Shown here: piece by piece, positions 11,554 through 22,085 of the stretch | How positions within the stretch are numbered: the first letter of the stretch is position 1 | How the letters are laid out: every line of letters starts with the position of its first letter | Source of the DNA: Tribonema minus | Taxonomy: Eukaryota; Sar; Xanthophyceae; Tribonematales; Tribonemataceae | Direction of reading: 5' to 3' | Assembly: GCA_017506865.1 (NCBI GenBank) | Contig: JAFCMP010000125.1 | Span: 62,001-126,000 of the forward strand | Length of the DNA: 64,000 nucleotides | The notes under the pieces: model-generated | Database searches by the model: none | Seen by the model: only the letters and a program-made list of their open reading frames with translations | What the model was told of the DNA's origin: nothing | Made by a program: the position numbers and the translations under genes

Positions 11554-12680
11554 CGCGCGGCGGCGGCGGCGGTGGCGGCGGCGGCGGCGGCGGCAGCGGT
11601 GGCGGTGTCTGCGGCGGCGCGGCGGCGGCGGCGGCGCCTGCGGCGGCCTGGCGGCGGCGGCGGCGGCGACAGCGGCGCCGCGGCGGCAGCTGCGGCTGCG
11701 GCATTGACGGCGCAGACGCGTGGGGGCGGGCGCAGGCGTTGCAGCGTCTCGTAATGGTACTGATAGCACCGATGCTGTACTACTGTGTGTGTGTGTCTGG
11801 ACTGTGCTGTGTGTCTTCCTGCTCCTGGCACGCGCTGTGTAAAATGCCTTGGCAAATGAGAGCTGCACCGATGCCGTTGCTCAGTATTCTTGCAGAGCTG
11901 GTTGGAATTCGCTTCGCCGAGTCCTCTGGACGTGGGTGTAACGCATGGGTTCAGTTCCCATTCATGAGGTGGAGCCAGGTTTGTGCACACGTGTTCTGGC
12001 ACCAGAACCTCAGCGGTAAGGACAGCACGCACAATGTCAATGGCAGCTGATATGCTGGTGTTCCCATGCTGGTCGTGGTTGGGGCAAGGTAAACTTGAGG
12101 TTTGAGGCGAGGCTGTTGCAAATCTAAACAAAAGAAGTCACAAGGCAAGTACAGTATGCAGACCGAGTCATTGGAAAGACGTACTTGGTACCATGTCACA
12201 CCTGACACTTGGCACGTATTGAAAACGTGTGGGTATTGTCTGCCTCGCCCACAGATCTGTTGTACTCAGTACACATTCCAGCTCATTGCAGGCAGCCAAT
12301 ATTTGATACGCTGCAGCGATGCTGCATACATTCAAGCATCTCAAGCACAGGTGTATTTGCAAAATTTGCTGCAGCGATGTCGCTGAAGGGGGGGTCCGCC
12401 CCACAGCAAGCAACAAAAGAATGAGCCTCCAGGGGTGACTCCCCTCAACAGAAGTTGCAACTGACAAATTTGTTGGTGACTTGGGACTGGTTCGGGCACA
12501 GCGGCTAGTAGGGCGAGCAGCTGGCAAGCGAGGCAGCCGAGTTGAGCACGACAGGGCAGTTAAGGTCGCTGCGCAAGGCCGCTGTTGTTGCTGCAACAGC
12601 AGGCAGCAGCAGGAGGGCACGAGGCACAGATGTGCACCAAGCCTCTGGAGGCATTGCTGAAAGGCGCTCCGGCGTCGAAA
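11554..12680 (+). other. 3' region of uL4m and promoter side of the TLC gene
   Basis: The first 150 nt after the uL4m stop are GGC/GCG trinucleotide repeats, followed by a short GT run near 11784. I see no further coding exon. The right part should contain the TLC-gene promoter, without a recognisable core element. Confidence 0.45.
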
Positions 12681-13864
12681 ATGGCAAGGTGAGTCCCTCT
12701 CTCCCAGACTCAGGTTGTGTCGAGTTGGCAGTGGATGGCCAGCAGTGCCAGCGCTGCTCACGCTCACTCCGCTGATGAAGCAAATGCGCAATTGTGAACA
12801 GCTTTGAACGACAGCGCGCCAAACAAGTGCCCCACCGCCATGCGAGCGCAGCAGCATCCGCAATATATCGTGCAGCACTGTTGTGCTTACGCTGTTGCAT
12901 CTGCTCAAGGGCAAATCTGTTGCGGGTGCCACTTGTCGTCGTGCTCAACCTGCAGTTCAGTTCAGTGCGATCGTCAATGAGCAATCAGGGAGACCCCAGT
13001 ATTTGTAGACTCTGGTTACCAAGCTTAATATCCGTTCTGAGTTCTTTCACGCCCTGACTGAGACGTTAAAAAGGTACATTCAGCGAACCGCACTCCTCTC
13101 ATCACCGCAGCACCGTCAACGGCTCCACGGCGGCCACCGCGCCGGTGTCCCCCGCCAAGTCGGCCAGCAGCAGCGCCAGCGGCGCCGCGCCGAGCGGCGG
13201 CAGCAGCGGCGGCAGCTGGACGGCGGGGCGCGGCGCGCAGCTGCACGACGACATGAACCTCGTGGTGCTGCTGGGCATGGCGCTCACCTCCATGGTCGCG
13301 ATGTACACGCGCGACAGGGCGCTGCAGTACGGCCTCACGGTCTTCGCGGTCGCGTACATGGTCACGGACGCGGCGTGGATCCTGTGCAACATGCGCGCCG
13401 TTAAGTCGCCGCGCACGGTCCTCGGCCACCACGCCGCGACGCTCGCGGTCCTCATCGATCCGTACATGCACCCGCAGCACGCGCTCTACACGTGCTGGGC
13501 GCTGCTCGTGGAGGCCAACACGTTCCTCCTCATCGCGCGCCGCCGCTTCCGCTGGGGCGCGAGCGCGCTCGTGGAGGCGCCGTTCGTCGCGTCCTGGGTC
13601 GCGCTGCGCCTGATCTGGTACCCGTTCCTCGCGTTCTTCTGGGGGCTGTGCGCGTTTCCGGGGCTCGCCGACGTGTACCCCGCCGCCATCGTGCGCTGGC
13701 GCCTGCGCATAGAGGTCGACCTCGTGCGCCTGTACCCCGCGAGCTACGCGGCGTGGGTCGGCATCTGCGTCTTCCAGCTGTGGTGGTCCGCGCAGCTGTT
13801 CCGGAACTACGGCGCCAAGCGGCGCGCGTTCGCCGGCAAGAACACGGAGGCCAAGTACCTGTAG
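12681..13864 (+). CDS. TLC-domain (TRAM/LAG1/CLN8-type) membrane protein, 8-nt first coding exon
   Basis: Proposed exons are 12681-12688 and 13111-13864, total 762 nt (253 aa). The first exon is only ATGGCAAG followed by a strong GTGAGT donor. Joined to the CGCAG acceptor it gives MASTVNGSTAATAPV in the frame of the membrane domain. Exon 2 encodes a Ser/Gly leader, then about six hydrophobic segments: NLVVLLGMALTSMVAMY, YGLTVFAVAYMVTDAAWIL, GHHAATLAVL with the family His pair, YTCWALLVEANTFLL, a Trp-rich LRLIWYPFLAFFWGL, and VGICVFQLWW. TLC proteins act in membrane lipid metabolism or trafficking in the ER or plasma membrane; ceramide synthase is unlikely, since the catalytic Lag1 motif is not complete. 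Domain call is firm, the tiny first exon is inference. Confidence 0.7.
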
Positions 13865-14622
13865 ACGCCGCGGCTGCCGCGCCGCCGCTGCCGCTGCTGC
13901 GCTGCCGCAGTGTCGGCGGCGCCGAGCGGCGCTGCGGGCGGTCCAGCGCTGCCGCTGCAACAGCTGCTGTCGCCACTGCTGGGGCCGCAGCGATTGGCGG
14001 CGGCGTGCGGTGTGGCAGGTGCCCTGCTGCAGGCTGCAGCTGCCATCAGCAGCGCTCCGCGCGAGCCCGCAGCGGCCATCGCGCTGGCTGCCGCCACAGG
14101 CGCTGCCTGCACCGCACAACAGCAAGGCAGGCAGCGACCGCTCGTCATTGACCTTGCCGCCCAGCCGCTGCTGCCGCTGCCGCCTCCGCCGCCGCCGCCG
14201 CGGCACGAGGACGCACTGGCGGCGGTGGCGCACACACAAATTAGAGCCACCACATGTAGTCGTTACGTCTTCAGTTTACCCCCCCCCTTCCCCCCCCCCC
14301 CCAGGGCTTGGTGTTCCGCGCTTTCGCCAGAGGCGTGCATCGTACACACACAGACGCACGCGGGGGGCGCCCGCCGCCCAATGGTTCTGCGTGCGGCGGC
14401 AGCGGCGCCTGCGTGCTTTGATGGTTTTTTGGTGTTTGAGCGCTGCTGTGCCAAGTTGAAGTTGGCGCAGCGGCGGGCCGCGGCGCGCGGCTCCAGCGAG
14501 CCGTGCCCGCTGGATGCGTGATGGCGTGGGTGGTTTGTGGGGAGCACTGCTGGCCGGTAGATGACCGCATACACTCACATGGCGATACATTGTGTTTTCC
14601 CCGACGTATGGGCGCACAGCGA

Positions 14623-14655
<33 letters not shown>

Positions 14656-15201
14656 CAGGTGTTGGCTGACGGGATGCTGTTCCCACTGCTGCTGCATGAC
14701 TCAGACAGCCCCATTGCTGTCATGTGCATTACACCTGATGAGCGTGTTCATGTACTGAACAATTTCACATGTTGAACATTCATGTAGCATGTACTGACCG
14801 TACTGTTGTGCTGAGCATGATCATATACTTGCATGCATCATCACCACATGCCATGCTTGAAATGCCCCCTTGCGCAGTGAATGCACTTGATGGCCGCACC
14901 TGTGCGGTGACCGCGTGCTGCATGGGCCATTTGATGTGAATCTACGCATTACAATGGCCTTGCGTCATGGAACACACGCTTCAACACTTTTGAACAACGC
15001 ATGTGTCGCCTGGGTAGGATGTCGCGACCCACTTTGAGTATGCTGTGTACGCTTTGCCAATGACTGAGCATCCACACGCCAAAAAGCAGCAACAGCGAGC
15101 CGAGCCGTACAGGCAGCAGCACAGCATACGCCGCGCGCTTGTGATTGTGATAGGCTCTGTGATGCCGCGTGTACCATCCCTATTCCCACGACCACTCCCC
15201 T
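13865..15201. other. Intergenic region between convergent TLC and UBA1 genes
   Basis: No supported gene. The left part is GC-rich with alanine-coding open frames on both strands that look like composition artefacts. It has a C tract at 14280-14303 and a GT microsatellite at 14622-14650. Right of 14700 the DNA is AT-richer and unique. Confidence 0.5.
14622..14650. repeat. GT dinucleotide microsatellite
   Basis: About 14 consecutive GT units with one interruption (GTATGTGTG), in non-coding DNA. Confidence 0.9.
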
Positions 15202-18200
15202 TCATCGCCCCCCCCCCCCTCTTTCCCCCTCCGCGTCTCGTTCATCCTCGCTAGAGGATGACTCCCCCTCGCCGTCCGACAGCTGCTCAGCGGCGCGCTG
15301 TTGCAGCGATCGCAACGCCTCCGCGGCGCGCTGCCACGCGGACTTGGCGCGCGCGAGCCACCCCTGCCCCGCCGCCGCCGCCGCCGCCGCGGCGGCGTTC
15401 CCCCCCTCCCCCTCCCCCGACCCCCGCCAGTTGTCCCTGATGTCTAATCTCACTATCGGCAGAGGCACGTCATCCCCTTCGCTGTCCTCCGCCACGACGT
15501 CGAGGTCCAGGAAGAACTGCCGCGGCTGCCGCCGCCTCGCGCGCGCCGCCGCCGCCCCCAATTCTGAGGACGGTTCTTCCCCACTTGACAGTTCCCCGTC
15601 CGCGTCGCCGCCGCCGCCGCCACCGCTGTCGCCGCCGCCGCCGTCATCGCCCTCCGCGGCGAGGTCCACGACGCGCGCCGACAGCTTGGCCTCGTCCTCG
15701 CCGCCGGGGTCGAGGAACGATGCGTACAGCAGCGCGTCGCCCGCGTGCACGCTCGTGCGCGCCGCGCCGTGCTCGCGGCGCAGCAGCGCCAGGAGGCCGC
15801 GCAGCGTCAGGTCGCGCGCGCCGCGCACGGCGGCGCGGTCCCAGACGGTGAACGTTCCGCGCGCCCACGGCGCGCGCTCCGCCTCCGCGGGCTCCGAGAA
15901 CGCCACGAAGGGCTCCGCGAGGTTCACAAAGGCGTTCTTGAAGGGCGCGGCGCTGGGCACGCGCGCGCCGCGCCGCGGTGTAAGCGCCGCGAGCTTGGCG
16001 AGCTCGACGCACGCGAGGCCCGCGACGACGGCCGTCGTGGTCGCGATCGCGGGCACGATGCGCCCGGCGACGCGCTTCGTGCGCAGGCGGTCCGCGGGCG
16101 GTATGCCGTACGCCGCCGCGCGCAGGTTCGACGCCGCGGCGATGAAGTCCACGTGCCCGTTCGCGTCGTCGTCCTTCTCGAACTTGAGCGGCGACAGCGC
16201 GGGGAGGCCGCGCGCGCGCCACTCGAGCGCCGCCGCGCGCGCCGCCGCCAGCGCCGCCTCCAGGCCCTCCCCCCCCTCCTCCCCCGCGTCGTTGCCGCCC
16301 CCCCCAGGGGGCTGCTCGTACTGACCGCCGCCGCCGCCGCTGCTGCTGTAGTCGCCGCCGCGCCATTCGCCGCCGCCGCCGCTGCTGCCGCCGCCTGCTG
16401 CTGCGGCGGGATGGGGGCTGCGCGGCTGGCTGTGCAGCTCCGAGAGGGAGCGGGGTATGGGTATGCCGTACACGCGCGCGCGCAGCACCGCAGCCCACCA
16501 CACAAACTCCCTGGGGCGCGCGCGTGGGGCAGCAGCGCGGGCGGTGAGGGTGGCGGAGTGCGACAGCGGCGGCGGCGGCGCCGACGCAGAAGACGCATCA
16601 GCCGTCAGCCATTTGCGCAATCGCTCAACGTGATTTGAACTGGCAGTGGTGTGGGCGGTGAGGTTGGCGGAGCACGACGGAAGGCGCATCAGCCGTTAGC
16701 CACAAGCACAGCCTCTCTACGGCATGTGTTGGGTGGGTAGCAGTTGCCTGAACTTGAGCACAAGCAATGGATCAAGAGACATCCGTTTGCCTGCAGTTGG
16801 GGCGGTGGTGAACCCCTGCTTCGCGCACAAGCGGCCGCATCTCTTTCGGCGCATGTGACAGTGCAAAAGGCTTCACAGCGGGGATCGCAGCCAGATCCTG
16901 AAATGAAATGAAGCTTGACAGGATTCTTAGCTACAAGTCAGGGAATGAGCTTCAACTTCAACATGAGCAAACTGTTACACTTACCCCACTGCAATGCTGG
17001 GGCGTGTCATACTGTCTGACTCGCTGACTTGTTGTATGCATCAATGCACGCGGTGCAGCTGACTGCCGCACATAAGCACGCATGGAACGGACATAAATGC
17101 CACTGAGGTGCGTGGCCGTCGCGCCAGCGACATGTCAGCACTGAGCCTGGTGCGGGCGCATTGCCTGCGCCATTGCTGCCGACAGGTCCAGCATAGGTGA
17201 CAACTACTCACTGAAAGGCTTCAGTTTCAGCTAGTTCCCGCCGCAGAAGACAACCTCGGTTGAACTTGCGGATTGCTGAGCAGAGAGGCATGCGACAGAG
17301 CGCTGAGCGCAGCGCAGCGCACAAGTGCTGCCGCTCCCGCGCACCATGACACTGCGCGGCAACGACAGCCCCCTCCTGAGCAATGCCACGTGGGCCGACA
17401 ACGCCTGCCACCCCCCCACCCCCCTAGACTTCAATACCTAACCACACCGCCAGCGGAAAAAACGACAATGAGCCACGATACCAGGCCCCTCCCCGACTGC
17501 ACCTACCCGTACCCATACCCATACCGCCAGAACGATGATGAGCCGCGATGCCAGGCCTCCTCCAGGCCCCTCCCTGATTGCGCGAGCGTGCGGCGCCCTC
17601 ACCAATTTTTTTACAACAGTTCATCATGAAGTCGAAGTTGTAAAGAGGGAGAAGTCAAAGTTGCATACGGCCCGCCCCCAGCTGAAGTATGCCGGATGAA
17701 ACTGCACTTCCCGTACGAATACATAGAAGTAGAAGTTTTTCTTAATTTTCATTTTTTTCACCTGTGCGAGGGCTGGCGCGAGTCCAGCGCCGGCGCGCGC
17801 GGCGGCCGCCGCGCGCCCGTCCAGAAGGGGTCCCCCTCCTCGTCCACGCTGTCCAGCGGGTGCTGCGCCATGAGCTCCTCCACCTCCCTCACGAACAGCG
17901 CGCGGAACTGCGCCTTGGCCCACTGCAGGCAGTCGGCAAACTCTACGACGCCGCTGCCGCCGCCGCCGCCGCCGCCATCGCCGCCGCTTGGTGCGCCGCC
18001 GGTGTAGTCATCGCCGCCCGTATAGCCGTCGGCGCCGTGACCGCTGCTGCCGTACCCGCTGCCGCCTGCATTGGGCGCTGTAAACCCGCCACCGTCGCCG
18101 TTGTAAGCGGCGCCGCTGTCGTAGCCGCTGCTGCCGTCATAGCCGCTGTCGCCGCCATATCCGCTGTAATCGTACTGGCCGCTGCCGCCACCGTACTCCC

Positions 18201-21200
18201 CAGCATACCCATCGCCATAGCTGCCGCCGTATTCACCGGTATACCCATCAGTGAACGCTCCGCTGGTGCCAGCGACGTAGTCGCCGCCGCCGTACCCACT
18301 GCCGCCGCCAGCGCCGCCGCCGCTGCCGCCAGTGCCTCCGCTGCCGCTGCCGCCGCTGCTGCCGCCGCCGCCGCCGCTGTGGACCGTTAGATCTGCGGCC
18401 GCGTCCAGCAGCGCGGCACACGCCGCCGCCGCGCCCTGCGCCGCCAGCTCGCTCAGCAGCGCGCGCTCCGCGGCGGCGTCGCCGGCAGCGGCGAGCACGC
18501 GGTTGGCGGCGCCGGGGCGCAGCGCGAAGAAGCCGTCGAAGACGTCGCGCGCCCAGTGTATCGTGTGCGCAATGTCGCTGGGGAAGTGCTTGAGGGTGCA
18601 CAGGGGGACGCTCGCGTCCTCCGGGTCCGCGCTCGCGCCGTAGCTCTCGCTGAGCCCCGGCAGCACGACCTGCGGGTAAGGGGAAGGGGGGAGGGTGTCG
18701 AAACAGATGCGAGTTGAAGTGAGTACACGGCTTGAGTACGCTGCATGAACAATGAAGTCCATGGGTCGGCAGTGATAATGCACACATTTGGACGAACACA
18801 TAAAGGCATTGCATCGCCACAGCCTCTCAGCTGCTCCAAACAGCGGCCCGTGGGACACCCTCGGAGCCGCACGCCGCCTGCGCGCTCCACAGCTTCTGCA
18901 CTCGCGCTCTACTCAGAGGCGCACAGAGCGCTGCGTCCCCCACGACCGCCCTGCAGCGCAAGGGCAGCTGTTCCCCTGCAGCTGCTGCGCCTGCGCCGCC
19001 CCCCGCCCACTTCCAGCTGCGCCTGCGCCCCCCCCCCCCCCCCCCCCCCCCTGCACGCGCGCCACCACAACCGCAGAATTATAGGGTGGCGGTGGAGGGC
19101 AAGCGCATTTTCAGCTCTGCACTTGCATAGTAAAGATGCCACGTTTTCAACGCTGCGCCACATTCCGCCGCAGCGCCGCGCCGCGCCGCGCCGCGCCGCC
19201 GCACCTGCGTGTTGCCGCGCGCACCGAGGGTGCCACTCTCAAGCAGCGGGCGCGCCGCGCGCACGGCGCGCGCGTCCACGTAGAGGCGCGCCTCCACGTT
19301 GTCGAGCGCGTTGATGGCGACGTCCAGGCGCTCCCAGAACGCGTCGCCAAAGTAGTCCTCGCTCTCGCGCCCGACGCGCTTCAGCAGCGGCGCGACGCGC
19401 AGCGCGGGGTTCATGGCGCGCGCCGCCGCCGCGGCGGCCTCACTCTTGGCGCGGCCGACGTCGCGCGCGCGGAAGAGGAACTGCCGGTTGAGGTTGCTCT
19501 TCTCTATCGTGTCCATGTCGGTGACGATGACGCCCCTGTCGTCGCCCCCCTCCCCCCCGTCCCCCTCCTCCTCGTCCTCCTCCTCGCTGTCGGCGGCAGC
19601 GCCGCTCAGCGCATCGCCGCCGCCGCCGCTGCCGCCGCCGTCCGCGTCGTCGCCCGCGGACCTGCACCCCACGCCCATGAGCGCAAAGTTCTTGAGCAGC
19701 TCGCAGCCGATGGCGCCGGCGCCGACCAGCAGCACGCGCTGGCGCATGAGCGCGCGCAGCGCGCGCTCGCCGAGCACCGCGCGCACGCCGTCGTAGCGGT
19801 CCCCGCGCGGCGCGCACGCGCGCGCGCGCGCGCGGCGGCGCCGGCAGCGCCTCCGCGCAGTCGTAGTACATGAACTGGCGCAGCGGCACGAAGAGGCCCG
19901 ACGCCGCCTTGAGCACCTCCTGCGCGACGAGGCCGCCGTAGAACGCGGAGACGGGGCCGAAGTTGCCCGCCGCCGTGCGCGCAAAGGCGCGCGCGACGTC
20001 AGCGTCGGGCCCCCACGCGCGCCCCGCGAAGAGCGGGTGCGCCTGGACGAGCGCGAGGAACGCGGCGGCGTCGCGCGCGCTGCCCGCGCGCGGCAGGCGG
20101 CCGCCGTGGCCGCGGCGGAAGCGGTCGAGCGTGAGGAAGCACGCGTGCACGGTGAGCGCGCGCCGCGGCGCGCACTTGGCAAAGTCGGACGGCACGAGGA
20201 GCGCGTCAACGTGCGGCGGCGCGAGCGCCGCGCGCAGCGGGCGGAAGGCCACGCGGCGCGGCGCCTTGACCTGCACGGCGCGACCGTGGACCGCCTCCGC
20301 GCCCTCCGCCAGGCCCCCCGGCGCGACGGCAACGTGCAGCGCAAATGGCCCGTCCACGCTCACCACCTCCAGTTCACGTCCCTCCAGTGCTGCTGCGCCG
20401 CCGCTGCCGCCGCCGCTGCCGCCGCCCGCTGCGCCCCGCGCCTCTAGCCCCTCCAGCCGCAGCCTGTCGCCGACGTCGAAGCCGTGGCGCTCGTCGCGCA
20501 CGAACTCCACGCACCCGTCGGCGGTCACGCGCGACACCAGGACGGCGCGCGGCTCCTGGCCGTCGGCGTCGTGGACGGTGAACGCGTCGCCGAAGTCGCA
20601 GAAGGCGGAGGCGAAGGCGCCGCGCGCGGAGGCGCTCACGAAGCGCGCGCCGCCCGCGCGCGCGGCGTCGTTGAGCGCGAGCTGTGCGCCGAGCGTCTCG
20701 TCGACGGCGCAGACGACGCCGTACGCGCCCGCCGCGACGGCGCCCAGGGGCAGGGGGCCGCGCAGCAGCCTCACCTCGACGTAGGGGTTGAGCTCGCGCA
20801 GGAAGGCGAGGCTCTCCTCCGCACGCGGCTTGCCCACGCTGTCCGGCGAGAGGCAGAAGTGCGACGCGAGGTCGTTCCACGTGGCGGGGCGCTCGTCGTG
20901 GAGTGTCACGCTCTTGACCCCCGCCAGGATGACGTTCTTGGCTATCTCCGCCCCCAGACCGCTGAGGCCGGTGATGAGGACATCCGACTTGCCCATGCGC
21001 AGCATTGCATCCTTCCCCATCACGTAGAGCTGTCTGGAGTACAGCGCTTCGTCGAGCGCAGGCGCGTCCTCCTCGGCTTCCTTGTGTTGTTGAGGTTCGT
21101 GAGGATCATGTTGGTTGCGCTGTGGCTGATAACCATCTTGGTAAGCAGGGATGCTGCCACCACTGAAGTATTCGTCCTGACTGCCAGCGCTGCCACCGCG

Positions 21201-21326
21201 CACCGCATATGGCGCCTTCAGGGCCCTGTGCCCACTGTTGCCGCCGCCGCTGCTGCTGCTGGCTGCCAACCAACAGCATGGCAAGAGCAGCAGCAGCAGG
21301 CGGGCAGCCTGCGCCGCGGAGTGCAT
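15202..21326 (-). CDS. UBA1: Ubiquitin-activating enzyme E1 with N-terminal signal peptide (probable periplastid/SELMA E1)
   Basis: Exons are 21326-19205, 18669-17762 and 16510-15202 (about 1,446 aa; typical E1 about 1,050). The start [20 protein letters not shown] is a strong signal peptide, followed by a Ser/Gly/Arg stretch like a transit peptide. The inactive adenylation half starts at [11 protein letters not shown] with [12 protein letters not shown]. The active half has [18 protein letters not shown], an acidic insertion, [18 protein letters not shown] and [10 protein letters not shown]. The exon 1-2 join gives [20 protein letters not shown]. The catalytic cysteine lies in PLCTLKHFP. Exon 2-3 gives [10 protein letters not shown]. 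The ubiquitin-fold domain (FTVWDR ... LLYASF ... VRLDIRD) has an acidic tail. Exon 1 changes frame within a GC-dinucleotide run near 19815-19835. I infer a role in ubiquitin-dependent protein import across the second outermost plastid membrane. Enzyme identity is certain; location is inferred from the leader. Confidence 0.88.
16536..16702 (-). repeat. Tandem duplication in UBA1 intron 2 beside exon 3
   Basis: Two units about 110 bp apart share GGGCGGTGAGG.TGGCGGAG and GCATCAGCCGT.AGCCA. They lie just upstream of the exon 3 acceptor at 16510. Unlike other introns here, I could not convincingly align the exon edge itself in the second copy. Confidence 0.65.
17461..17585. repeat. Two-copy tandem repeat in UBA1 intron 2
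   Basis: AACGA..ATGAGCC.CGAT.CCAGGCC occurs at about 17461 and again at 17532 (offset about 70 bp), followed in both by CCCTCCC.GA.TGC. A CCCATACC microrepeat lies between them. Confidence 0.7.
19815..19840 (-). other. GC-dinucleotide run with apparent frameshift in UBA1 exon 1
   Basis: The reading frame before the run ([13 protein letters not shown]) and the one after it ([14 protein letters not shown]) are both required by the family but lie in different frames. Exon lengths sum to 3n+1; one missing GC unit in the run would restore the frame. It may be a sequencing error, a slippage allele, or a real lesion. Confidence 0.7.
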
Positions 21327-22085
21327 TGCGGCGCCCTAGCAGCGCTTGCTATGGCTCCGTCATTGCATATTTTGCCGCTCACAGCACTTTTGAAAAAACA
21401 CATGCAATCCGACACAGTTGGGGACGAGTAAACGAGTAGAGATCACGAGTAAACCGGGGGTCTGCAAGGCCAGGCGCGTTGATTGTGGGGTTACTCGTAT
21501 TGTATGAGCATGGCCTTTGCAAGCATGAACGACTACTCATGCTGTACAAATCCAGCCTCCAATATGATGCACTGTACGAGCATTTTGTGCTAGAGTCTGA
21601 GCGTTCATGAGTCTGAGTTAATGAGTGACTCATCTCGTCTCTACACTGCTCAGGCCTCAGGGTAAACGCATGCATGTAGCCTGAAAACCAGATCTCATGA
21701 TCGGCGTACACTAGTCAGTCATAGCGCAACGCACCTGGGCAGCCACCGTGAGCTTGAAAGTCCTCACGGGCTTCCGAAGCGAATTAACATCATGAGCCCT
21801 GGTGCCTAAACTTGCGGGACCATTGCCTGTTGCCCGCAAGGCAATGCCCCACCACACATTCTGCGAACGAAGTGCATGGCACGACACAATCCACTGCGCC
21901 ACCACCACAGTCACAAGAACACGGCAACAGGGCACACCACGCACACGGCAAGCAGATTCATCCCGCTTCCGCTCGTGACCCAGTATACAAGTTGTGTGAT
22001 TTGATAGATGCAGCAGCTGCGCGGCCGCAGCTGCTGCATCGGTGGCGGCGCAGCGCGGCGGCGCGGCGCAGCGGCGGCACGGCGC
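21327..22085. other. Intergenic region, UBA1 promoter side and STT3 3' side
   Basis: Both flanking genes are on the minus strand, so this holds the UBA1 promoter and the STT3 3' untranslated region. The stretch 21430-21640 has repeated ACTCAT/ATGAGT and GAGTAA words. No coding feature is supported. Confidence 0.45.
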
